Shown: positions 1-4,664 of the stretch, piece after piece | Layout of the letters: each line of letters begins with the position of its first letter | Position numbering within the stretch: position 1 is the stretch's first letter | Source of the DNA: DUEL01 sp964580565 | Lineage (GTDB): Bacteria; Chloroflexota; Anaerolineae; B4-G1; DUEL01 | Assembly: GCA_964580565.1 (NCBI GenBank) | Contig: CAZOLN010000163.1 | Location: forward strand, 1 to 5,088 | Direction of reading: 5' to 3' | DNA length: 5,088 nucleotides | Translations under genes and position numbers: made by a program | The notes under the pieces: generated by a model | Database searches by the model: none | The model's input: the letters and a program-made list of their open reading frames with translations, nothing else | What the model was told of the DNA's origin: nothing

Positions 1-72
1 TCGGCACCCTCTCCCACCCCGGTGCCCTCTCCCACCTCGGCACCTCCCCCGACTGCTCAGCCTCCCCCGACC
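1..72 (+). repeat. Four 18-bp units coding a Pro-rich hexapeptide repeat
   Basis: Four consecutive 18-nt units (1-18, 19-36, 37-54, 55-72) read in frame as SAPSPT, PVPSPT, SAPPPT and AQPPPT, a pattern xxPxPT. Units 1 and 2 share the last 12 nt exactly; later units are more diverged. The repeat runs off the left edge, so the true copy number is unknown. It forms an extended linker before the folded domains of the partial gene. Confidence 0.8.
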
Positions 73-798
73 TCCACGCCCCTTCCCCCACCGCCGCCAC
101 CCGCCCCGGAGACGGTCTCCTTTACGGTGTACAACGATTCGGCCGTGGTGGTCTGCTACGTGTTCATCTCCCCCGTCGAAGAGGGGGAATGGGGAGAGGA
201 TTGGCTGGGGGCCAGCGAGGTGATCGGCACAGGGGAAAGTCGCACCTTCGAGGTTCCGCCTGGGGTATATGACCTGAGGGCCGTCGACTGCGATTCCAAC
301 GAGATCGCCGTCGAGTGGGAGGTGGACATCGCTCAGGATACGACTTGGACCATCTCCGGCGGGACGCTCGATCCACTGGCCGATCCGAACTTCGGCACGG
401 TTGACCTAACGGCGGGCTTTGTACCAGACCCCTACTTGGTCAACCTGACCAGCGGGGGCGCGATCGATGCGGCAGCGCTGAACCTGGGGGACGAGTGCTA
501 CGGCTTTGTCTCCTCACCCCCCGACTTCCGCGTGAATTGGGATGGCGTCTCGAATCGCCTGCGCTTCTTCTTCGTCGCGGCGAACGCGGACGAGGACACC
601 ACGCTGCTGGTCAACGACCCCTACGGGAACTGGCACTGCGACGACGACTTCGGCGCCACTTTCAACCCGCTCGTGGACATCAACAGCCCGCCCTCGGGTC
701 AGTACGACATCTGGGTGGGTAGTTTCGAGGAGGACACCTTCGTAGACGGGACCCTGTACATCACCGAGATGGACTACAGCCCAGAAGACTTGCCTTGA
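1..798 (+). CDS. Exported protein, C-terminal part: Pro-rich linker plus two beta-sandwich-like domains (5' partial)
   Basis: The reading frame is open from the first base, so the start, and any signal peptide, transmembrane or catalytic part, lies upstream; GTG codons inside the Pro-rich region are not credible starts. Residues 1-36 (window numbering) are Pro/Ser/Thr-rich linker. Residues about 37-120 (TVYNDSAVVVCYVFISP, then an EWGEDWLG segment and PPGVYDLRAVD) resemble a small all-beta domain that I recall from Anaerolineae surface proteins. Residues about 131-260 start FGTVDLTAGFVPDP and contain ECYGFV, WHCDDDFG and SGQYDIWVGSF, the pattern of pre-peptidase C-terminal-like extracellular domains. 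The two cysteines in ECYG and WHCDDD could pair, and the acidic DDD could bind calcium. It ends in a TGA at 796-798. Because linkers of this kind follow a membrane helix in some receptor kinases and anchored proteins, the missing N-terminus could be a kinase, a peptidase or only an anchor; the window does not decide. Confidence 0.85.
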   Translation, partial: SAPSPTPVPSPTSAPPPTAQPPPTSTPLPPPPPPAPETVSFTVYNDSAVVVCYVFISPVEEGEWGEDWLGASEVIGTGESRTFEVPPGVYDLRAVDCDSNEIAVEWEVDIAQDTTWTISGGTLDPLADPNFGTVDLTAGFVPDPYLVNLTSGGAIDAAALNLGDECYGFVSSPPDFRVNWDGVSNRLRFFFVAANADEDTTLLVNDPYGNWHCDDDFGATFNPLVDINSPPSGQYDIWVGSFEEDTFVDGTLYITEMDYSPEDLP

Positions 799-814
799 GT
801 GGGGCGGCCGCAAC

Positions 815-1125
815 GGTGTGCTTTTCCCAGACGGTTTCAGCGACTTCAACACCGGCTGGGAGGTCCAGACTTCGATAGCGAACGGAGCGTGGGGACGGCG
901 ACGGAGCGTGTGCTGTGCGCGCGGTGAGCGTGGGGTCCCGAGGCCACGACCGACCAGGTCCGAGCCGCCTGCGATAGGGGCCACCCGGCGCTGTTCACCG
1001 ATGGGGAACCGCTGGCGGAGGCATGCGACTCGGCCTACACCTCCGGTGACGTGGGATTAGAGGCCACCACATACAAAGCCGATCCCGTTGAGGCCCACTC
1101 CGACAATCCGGCAGTCGCCGCCCCA
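815..1125 (+). pseudogene. Decayed surface-domain gene ('FSD..GWEV' family), frameshifted with internal deletion
   Basis: At 815-892, frame 2 reads GVLFPDGFSDFNTGWEV, matching the opening of a Chloroflexota extracellular domain usually seen as LFSDDFSDP(N/S)SGWEV. At 928-1125, frame 1 reads VRAACDRGHPALFTDGEPL, then AEACDSAYTSGDVGLEATTY, then EAHSDNPAV. This matches the end of the same domain as I recall it (AVCDG..LALYVNGELLAEATD, then SGDIGL..TTY, then VHFDN). The two pieces are in different frames, and frame 1 is closed by a TGA at 925-927. The roughly 80-90 codons that normally lie between them are reduced to about 35 nt. Key conserved positions are altered (VNGE to TDGE, HFDN to HSDN), as expected of unconstrained drift. 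It begins 17 nt after the upstream stop, so it may be a former downstream gene or an eroded extra domain. The comparison is from memory of the family, not a search. Confidence 0.7.
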
Positions 1126-1143
1126 CGACGATCGCTGCACCCT

Positions 1144-1172
1144 GGGGGGCAACGCAAAACGCGTTGCCCCCC
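1144..1172 (+). terminator. Perfect 12-bp hairpin, possible terminator of the upstream region
   Basis: Arms 1144-1155 and 1161-1172 are perfect reverse complements (12 bp, eight of them G-C) around the 5-nt loop AAAAC. Only TTCT follows, with a TTT nine nt later, so the U-tract is weak and intrinsic termination is not assured. It lies about 20 nt after the end of the pseudogene, where a terminator would be expected. It could instead be a dispersed palindromic repeat. Confidence 0.5.
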
Positions 1173-1173
1173 T

Positions 1174-1199
1174 TCTGACCCTTTGGACGGGGGTTCAGA
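1174..1199. other. Small imperfect hairpin
   Basis: TCTGA (1174-1178) pairs with TCAGA (1195-1199) and CCC (1179-1181) with GGG (1191-1193), leaving one bulged T at 1194 and a 9-nt loop. It sits directly after the perfect hairpin. Eight base pairs in GC-rich DNA could be chance. Confidence 0.3.
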
Positions 1200-1230
1200 C
1201 ATCCCGCTTCTGGCTACCCGACAGTTTGCC

Positions 1231-1330
1231 AGCCTCCCGCAGGTTAATGCACGGCTTGACAGCGCAAGTGACCAGCCAGGGCACCCTTTACGGCGCGCTC
1301 GGGTGCGCCGTAGGGAACCTGCGGGAGGCT
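1231..1330. other. 100-nt three-way-junction element (candidate structured RNA or small palindromic mobile repeat)
   Basis: Arms 1231-1245 and 1316-1330 are a perfect 15-bp inverted repeat (AGCCTCCCGCAGGTT and its complement). Inside, 1284-1315 folds as CCCT/AGGG, a two-T bulge, then ACGGCGC/GCGCCGT, extended by a G-U and a C-G pair around the tetraloop TCGG. The other insert, 1248-1283, can pair TGC/GCA and GGCT/AGCC. The helices abut with no free base between the second and third stems or between the third and the closing stem, and only AA separates the closing stem from the second, as in a compact three-way junction. No coding frame inside looks real. It lies upstream of the sigma promoter, so it is not in that mRNA's leader. 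I see no target-site duplication at its ends and match it to no known RNA class. Confidence 0.5.
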
Positions 1331-1396
1331 CCTTTCAAAAGTGTCAGGTGGCTGGACCCCGCTTCTTCCTTACCACAGAGAGGCCTCACACAGATC

Positions 1397-1414
1397 GTTC
1401 GACCCGGGTGCAAC
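1397..1414. promoter_or_regulatory. Interrupted palindrome overlapping the -35, candidate operator
   Basis: The 18-nt site has the form GTT-NN-ACCCGGGT-NN-AAC: 14 of 18 positions are symmetric about 1405/1406, with mismatches only at the two NN steps. Its right half (TGCAAC) is the ECF-type -35 hexamer of the sigma-operon promoter, so a dimeric regulator bound here would block or contact polymerase. No regulator is encoded nearby, and the symmetry could be fortuitous. Confidence 0.3.
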
Positions 1415-1438
1415 CAAACGGCCTTTTCGACGTATAAT
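1409..1438 (+). promoter_or_regulatory. Promoter of the sigma-factor operon, ECF-type with overlapping TATAAT
   Basis: TGCAAC (1409-1414), 16 nt, then CGTA (1431-1434) matches the layout of the sigma-W type ECF consensus TGAAAC-N16-CGTA, with one change in the -35. A perfect housekeeping -10, TATAAT, lies at 1433-1438 and overlaps the ECF -10. The hexamer 17 nt upstream of it (GCAACC, 1410-1415) is a poor housekeeping -35. Transcription would start near 1445, leaving a leader of only about 15 nt before the sigma start codon. The placement directly before an ECF gene supports autoregulation, possibly with basal housekeeping transcription. Confidence 0.65.
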
Positions 1439-1459
1439 AGGGTAGGAGCCGGTTCGAGA

Positions 1460-1993
1460 ATGGACGAAGCCCTCTGGATCCAGCAAGCGCGCGCAGGGAA
1501 CGTAGAGGCGTTCGGACGCCTGGTGCGTGCCTATCAGACCGCCGTTTACAACCTGGCCTACCGGATGCTGGGGGACCGGATGGAGGCGGAGGACGCGGCC
1601 CAGGAGACGTTCCTGAGGGCGTTCCAGCACCTCGATCGGTACGATCTGGATCGGCCCTTTCGAACCTGGCTGCTCTCCATCGCCGCCCACCACTGCATCG
1701 ACCGGCTCCGCAGGCAGAGGCCGGCCCTCCCGCTGGATCCGGACCACCGGGGCGAGGGCGAGGCGGACCCGGAGGAGGTGCTGATCCGGAAGGAGGCACG
1801 GGAGGCGGTCCAACGGCTCCTGCTCCGCCTCCCGCCGACGGACCGGGCGGCGGTGGTCCTGTACTACTGGTATGGGGAGTCCCTTCGGGAGATCGCACAG
1901 GCCTTGGGGTTGACCGTCAGCGCGGTGAAGTCCCGGCTCCACCGGGCCCGCTGGCGGTTGGCCCAGGGGATGGAGGAAGCGGATGGGATGTGA
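1460..1993 (+). CDS. ECF (extracytoplasmic function) RNA polymerase sigma factor
   Basis: This 177-residue protein has the size and two-domain layout of ECF sigma factors and directs RNA polymerase to a stress regulon. Region 2 spans about residues 8-86: the core-binding part AEDAAQETFLRAF (43-55) and the -10 recognition helix area FRTWLLSIAAHHCIDRLRR (67-85). A charged linker (87-112) follows. Region 4 spans about 114-170, with the -35-binding helix-turn-helix SLREIAQALGLTVSAVKSRL (141-160) and HRARWRL after it. The frame is open far upstream, but ATG 1460 is chosen because the conserved domain begins right after it and a promoter lies at 1409-1438. The GGAG at 1445-1448 is 11 nt away, somewhat far and close to the predicted transcript start, so initiation may be almost leaderless. 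The stop overlaps the anti-sigma gene, indicating coupled translation. No extra C-terminal SnoaL-type domain is present, which excludes ECF41-like types. Confidence 0.95.
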   Translation: MDEALWIQQARAGNVEAFGRLVRAYQTAVYNLAYRMLGDRMEAEDAAQETFLRAFQHLDRYDLDRPFRTWLLSIAAHHCIDRLRRQRPALPLDPDHRGEGEADPEEVLIRKEAREAVQRLLLRLPPTDRAAVVLYYWYGESLREIAQALGLTVSAVKSRLHRARWRLAQGMEEADGM

Positions 1994-2519
1994 AGAGGCC
2001 CGTAGCGCGATGATGGACCGTCTCGACGGGGAGCCGGTGGATGAGGCAGCCCTGGAGGTCCACCTCTCCCGCTGTGCCGCCTGTCGGCAGGAGTGGGAGC
2101 GGATGGCGGCCGTGGAGCGGCTGCTGCGGGATGCCCCGATGGTCCCAGCCCCGGCGGGGTTTGTCGGTCGGACCCTGGCCCGCATCGACCGGAAGCGCCG
2201 GATTCGGCGGGCGGTGTTCGGCGGCCTCGCCTTGGCTGCTGCCGTCGTCGGAGGCACCTTCCTTGCCCTTGGGCCAGCGGTGTGGGGTCTCTCCGGCCTC
2301 TTCGATATCCTCGGTCCCCTCGTCCGGGCCGGCCCCGTCCTGCTCTTCCGCCTGGCCGACGCGGCCGGAGCGGTTCTCCGGTCCCTCTGCGTCACCGTGG
2401 ACGCGCTGACGGCGTGGCTGCTGCTCCTGGCGGTGTGCGGGCTGGCCACAGCGGTCGGGGCCAACTGGATCTGGTGGCGGATCGTGCGGCGGCTGCAGCC
2501 CGCCGCCAGCCACCCTTAG
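1983..2519 (+). CDS. Membrane-bound zinc-finger (ZAS) anti-sigma factor
   Basis: This 178-residue protein carries an N-terminal anti-sigma zinc-finger domain (zf-HC2/ZAS). The signature H-x3-C-x2-C is His27, Cys31, Cys34 (HLSRCAAC), and Cys3 is a possible fourth ligand. The domain is expected to hold the sigma factor inactive on the cytoplasmic face. A basic stretch (Arg67-Arg76) precedes a first membrane helix at about 77-100. A loop of roughly 40 residues follows, then a second helix at about 142-164, ending in the short basic tail WWRIVRRLQ. The usual long extracytoplasmic sensor domain is therefore missing; the signal would have to come through the loop, the helices, or partner proteins such as the next two genes. 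The start ATG overlaps the sigma gene by 11 bp and has GGAGG at 1972-1976, 6 nt upstream. Function is clear from motif and position; how it is released (proteolysis or redox/zinc change) cannot be told. Confidence 0.92.
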   Translation: MGCEEARSAMMDRLDGEPVDEAALEVHLSRCAACRQEWERMAAVERLLRDAPMVPAPAGFVGRTLARIDRKRRIRRAVFGGLALAAAVVGGTFLALGPAVWGLSGLFDILGPLVRAGPVLLFRLADAAGAVLRSLCVTVDALTAWLLLLAVCGLATAVGANWIWWRIVRRLQPAASHP

Positions 2520-2520
2520 C

Positions 2521-2530
2521 AAGGAGGTGA
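2521..2530 (+). promoter_or_regulatory. Near-ideal Shine-Dalgarno site of the lipoprotein gene
   Basis: AAGGAGGTGA begins 2 nt after the anti-sigma stop and has full complementarity to the 16S rRNA 3' end. Its AGGAGG core lies 7 nt before ATG 2535. It fixes the start codon and predicts stronger translation than for the regulator genes. Confidence 0.85.
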
Positions 2531-2534
2531 GTCG

Positions 2535-3443
2535 ATGTATCGAGCAGCGAGAGCGATCGTCCTCGCCGGTGTGGCGCTCAGCCTGCTGGCCTGCCGGATC
2601 GCGATCCCGGACCTTCCCTCCGTCCCCACGATCCCCGCGATCCCCTCCCTCCCGGCCATCCCCCGCATCACGCCGGGGCCGATGGAGCGGTACGAGGAGG
2701 AGATCCCTCGGGATGGGACGACGGAGGCCCGGGTCCGGATTCGGCTGGCGGCAGGGGAGATCTACCTGGCGGCGGGAGCGGCCGATCCCTTGTTCCACGG
2801 GCTCTTTCGGACCAACATCGCCCCCTGGGCCCCTGAGGTGACCTGGAGCAACGGCATCCTGCGGATCGAACAGGGCGCGCAGGAGGGTATCCCCGATCCG
2901 GGGGCCAAGAACGAATGGGACCTCTCGTTCTCCCCCGAGGTCGCACTGGATGTGGACGCCGAGATCGGGGCCGCCCGAGGGGAACTGAACTTCACCGGGC
3001 TTCGCCTCCAACGGCTGTTCCTGGAGACAGGGGCCTCCGACCTCACGATCCGGTTCGACGAGCCGAACCCGGAGCCGATGAGCGACCTGATCATCCAGAC
3101 CGGCGCGGCCAACCTGCGGGTGGACGGCGTCGGCAACGCGGGGCCGGAGCGGGTGCAGGTGGAGGGCGGCGTGGGCAGTTTGGTTCTGGACCTGCAGGGA
3201 GCGTGGCCTCAATCGGCCTGGGTGGAGATCGAGGCGGGCATCGGCGCGCTGACCCTCCGGCTGCCGACGGACGTCGGCGTGCGGGTCGAGGTCCGGGGGA
3301 GCCTGAGCAACGTCTCCGCCGACGAGGGGTTGCAGCAATCCGACAACGTCTACACCAACGCGGCCTACGGTCAGACGGACCGGCAGGTGGACGTCACGCT
3401 CTCGGTGGGGATCGGCCGGGTGGAACTGACGACGGGAGAGTGA
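2535..3443 (+). CDS. Toast-rack domain lipoprotein (LiaF-like / DUF2154-like)
   Basis: This 302-residue protein starts with a lipoprotein signal: Arg3/Arg6, a hydrophobic core, and lipobox LLAC with the lipid-modified Cys20. A tether of seven [ILV]-P-x triplets follows (residues 24-44). From about residue 60 it is a repetitive beta structure: RIRLAAGEIYLAAGAADPLF, then WAPEVTW and ILRIEQG. These resemble the Toast_rack N-terminal domain, whose consensus I recall as a glycine-rich 'GELxLxGGAdpL..G.f' followed by 'PeV.y..g.L.i.qg'. Later strands repeat the form [IV]-x-x-G-x-[AG]-x-L-x-[LIV]: IGAARGELNF (144-153), TGASDLTI, TGAANLRV, GGVGSLVL, AGIGALTLRL and VGIGRVEL (291-298). Toast-rack domains occur in LiaF-type regulators of cell-envelope stress. 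Here the protein would sit on the outer face of the membrane. Position directly after a sigma/anti-sigma pair suggests it is a target, a sensor, or a modulator of the anti-sigma factor; that role is inferred. Confidence 0.85.
   Translation: MYRAARAIVLAGVALSLLACRIAIPDLPSVPTIPAIPSLPAIPRITPGPMERYEEEIPRDGTTEARVRIRLAAGEIYLAAGAADPLFHGLFRTNIAPWAPEVTWSNGILRIEQGAQEGIPDPGAKNEWDLSFSPEVALDVDAEIGAARGELNFTGLRLQRLFLETGASDLTIRFDEPNPEPMSDLIIQTGAANLRVDGVGNAGPERVQVEGGVGSLVLDLQGAWPQSAWVEIEAGIGALTLRLPTDVGVRVEVRGSLSNVSADEGLQQSDNVYTNAAYGQTDRQVDVTLSVGIGRVELTTGE
2604..2666 (+). repeat. Seven in-frame [Ile/Leu/Val]-Pro-x triplets in the lipoprotein tether
   Basis: Residues 24-44 read IPD LPS VPT IPA IPS LPA IPR, seven unbroken hydrophobic-Pro-any triplets, encoded by 63 nt rich in (A/C)TCCC. 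It lies between the lipidated Cys20 and the first beta strand. A Pro every third residue favours a stiff polyproline-II rod that would hold the folded domain away from the membrane. Confidence 0.85.
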
Positions 3444-3462
3444 CTCGAGGAGCGCGGGCGGG

Positions 3463-3497
3463 GTGCGAAGTGCAGGATGCAGGACCCCGAACCCCGA
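3463..3497. repeat. Degenerate heptanucleotide tandem repeat in the intergenic gap
   Basis: The gap between the lipoprotein and the next gene can be cut into five 7-nt units: GTGCGAA, GTGCAGG, ATGCAGG, ACCCCGA, ACCCCGA. The last two are identical, units 2 and 3 differ in one base, and units 1 and 2 in two. It resembles short heptamer repeats described between genes of cyanobacteria and other phyla. No promoter or hairpin is evident around it. Confidence 0.55.
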
Positions 3498-3510
3498 ACT
3501 CTTCTAAGTG

Positions 3511-3519
3511 TAAGGAGGT
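3511..3519 (+). promoter_or_regulatory. Strong Shine-Dalgarno site of the bactofilin-like gene
   Basis: TAAGGAGGT ends 6 nt before ATG 3526 and fixes the start of the last gene of the cluster. Together with the similar site at 2521-2530 it shows that both envelope genes have near-consensus sites, unlike the sigma gene. Confidence 0.8.
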
Positions 3520-3525
3520 AGCGAA

Positions 3526-4548
3526 ATGCGCAAGTTGCGAGTGGTTTCCCTTCTCGTTCTTTTGCTGGCGTTGATTCCGGCTCCGGCCCTGGCCTTCGGG
3601 GGCGGGCTTCCCGATGGACAGGTAGTCTTCGGGGAGGACTTCACCCTCGCGGCCGGGGAAGTGCTGGATGGGGACCTGGTGGTCTTCGGCGGCGATGTGG
3701 TGCTGGAGGAAGGGAGCGAGGTCCGTGGCGACGTGGTCATCTGGGGCGGGGAGGTCGAGGTGAGCGGCACCGTGCGCGGAAACCTGGCCGCCCTGGGCGG
3801 GGACGTGTACCTGGATTCAACCGCCCTGGTCACGGGGGACCTGGTGACGATGGGCGGGGAGGTCCACCGGGAGGAGGGAGCCCAGGTCGAGGGGCAGGAG
3901 GTGTCGGGTGCTCAGGGGAGGTGGGCGTTCCCCGTGGTGATCCCCATCCCCGGTGGGGTGCGGACGATCCCCCTCCCGTCGGGTCCCTTCGCCCACTGGA
4001 ACGGCTTCTCCGGTTTCCTGCTCCGGCTGCTGCTGCGGGGAGTCCGTCTCGTGCTATCCGTCCTTCTGATGGCGGGGCTTTCCGGGCTGGTGGTGGTCCT
4101 CTGGCCCCAGCCGGCTGCCCGGGTGGGGGAGACGGCCCTCCAGGCCTCCCTCCCCGCCCTGGGGGTTGGCCTGCTGACGGTGGTCGTCGTCGCTGTGGTG
4201 GCGCTGGGGCTCGCGGTCACCATCTGCCTCTCCCCCGTGGCGCTTCTGGTCCTGCTGGGGGCGGGGGTCGCGGGGATCTTCGGGTGGACCGCCCTGGGGA
4301 TTCTCGTCGGCGAGCGGGTGTTCCCCGCCCTCACGAGCCAGCCGGTCAATCCCTTCTGGTCGGCCGCCCTGGGTGGGGCCTTGCTCACCTTCATCACCGG
4401 GCTGCTGGACCTCATCCCCTGCATCGGGTGGATGGGGGGCTTCCTGGTGGCCTGCGTGGGGATCGGCGCGGTGGTGCTGACCCGTTTCGGAACGGTGGCG
4501 TATCCGTCCCTCTCCCCACCCCCCGCGCCCGCTGAGGGGGGCGAGTAG
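3526..4548 (+). CDS. Exported bactofilin-like repeat protein with multi-helix membrane domain
   Basis: This 340-residue protein opens with a signal peptide: MRKLR, a hydrophobic core, and the cleavage motif ALA before Phe24. Residues 49-121 hold four repeats of 17-19 residues of the form GD(L/V)V..GG(D/E)V, with glycines at 49, 68, 85 and 104. This is the beta-solenoid rhythm of bactofilins (polymer-forming cytoskeletal family). A Pro-rich segment (134-155) links it to a hydrophobic C-terminal half with about five membrane helices, near 172-193, 209-230, 232-256, 277-298 and 300-319. It ends in a short Pro/acidic tail. Classical bactofilins are cytoplasmic and about 100-200 residues, without signal peptide or helices, so this is an outward-facing, membrane-anchored variant. 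I recall such proteins in Chloroflexota, often annotated as polymer-forming cytoskeletal. Polymerisation into an envelope scaffold is inference. The 82-nt gap from the lipoprotein gene and the terminator at 4584-4625 mark it as the last gene of the operon. Confidence 0.85.
   Translation: MRKLRVVSLLVLLLALIPAPALAFGGGLPDGQVVFGEDFTLAAGEVLDGDLVVFGGDVVLEEGSEVRGDVVIWGGEVEVSGTVRGNLAALGGDVYLDSTALVTGDLVTMGGEVHREEGAQVEGQEVSGAQGRWAFPVVIPIPGGVRTIPLPSGPFAHWNGFSGFLLRLLLRGVRLVLSVLLMAGLSGLVVVLWPQPAARVGETALQASLPALGVGLLTVVVVAVVALGLAVTICLSPVALLVLLGAGVAGIFGWTALGILVGERVFPALTSQPVNPFWSAALGGALLTFITGLLDLIPCIGWMGGFLVACVGIGAVVLTRFGTVAYPSLSPPPAPAEGGE
3670..3888 (+). repeat. Coding region of four bactofilin-like beta repeats
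   Basis: Residues 49-66, 67-83, 84-102 and 103-121 align as (R/T)G(D/N)(L/V)xxxGG(D/E)V followed by a turn. The spacing between the GD/GN glycines is 19, 17 and 19 residues. Recurrent GGCGG(G/C)GA(G/C/T)GT blocks encode the GG(D/E)V step. Repeats 1-2 keep the hydrophobic core best, and repeat 4 is more polar (VHREEGAQV), which suggests a capping turn. Confidence 0.75.
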
Positions 4549-4553
4549 TCCTC

Positions 4554-4578
4554 CACCAGGCGGTTAGTCCGCTGGGTG
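4554..4578 (+). other. Hairpin just after the operon's last stop codon
   Basis: CACCAGGCGG (4554-4563) pairs with CCGCTGGGTG (4569-4578) around the loop TTAGT: nine of ten positions pair, counting one G-U, with one A-G mismatch. No T-run follows, so it probably does not terminate alone. Directly upstream of the terminator, it could protect the mRNA 3' end. Confidence 0.45.
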
Positions 4579-4583
4579 AAGAA

Positions 4584-4625
4584 GGGCCGACGCTGCCGAT
4601 CTCACGGTGGCGTCGGTCCGTTTTT
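4584..4625 (+). terminator. Intrinsic terminator of the sigma operon, possibly bidirectional
   Basis: Arms 4584-4598 and 4605-4619 form a 15-bp stem with three G-U pairs and a 6-nt loop (ATCTCA). TTTTT follows at 4621-4625, after a single G. It begins 36 nt after the stop codon at 4548. The complement of AAGAAG at 4578-4583 gives the convergent gene a weaker T-rich tail (CTTCTT), so the same stem may end both transcripts. Confidence 0.85.
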
Positions 4626-4664
4626 CATTCCGGGGCGGCCGCGGTTTCAGCCAGGGGCGGATCC

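Noticed and set aside
818..1060. An intact 80-codon gene starting at GTG 818
   Set aside because: Only the first 25 codons resemble a protein family; the rest is out of frame with the remaining homology, so it is treated as part of a pseudogene.
1256..1284. TTGACA at 1256-1261 as a -35 box
   Set aside because: No acceptable -10 at 16-18 nt downstream; the hexamer lies within a predicted stem of the junction element.
1231..1330. Integron attC site
   Set aside because: The GTT and AAC steps in the arms are in the wrong order for the attC core sites, and no cassette or integrase context is visible.
1088..1459. Upstream extension of the sigma-factor frame by 124 codons
   Set aside because: It would translate through the structured element and the promoter; the extra residues resemble nothing in sigma factors, and ATG 1460 fits the family length.
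1460..1993. ECF41/42-type sigma with C-terminal regulatory extension
   Set aside because: The protein stops just after region 4 and the partner is a ZAS anti-sigma, so it is a conventional ECF pair.
1370..2464. Antisense open frame of 364 codons over the sigma and anti-sigma genes
   Set aside because: Ser/Arg/Pro-rich shadow of the real genes with no start site or conserved motif.
1917..3338. Long antisense open frame of 473 codons across the anti-sigma and lipoprotein genes
   Set aside because: Low-complexity Pro/Arg/Gly translation without domains, opposite two well-supported genes; a normal by-product of high GC codon use.
801..4642. Identical 11-mer GGGGCGGCCGC at 801-811 and 4632-4642
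   Set aside because: Too short and GC-only to be meaningful in sequence of this composition; no shared flanks.
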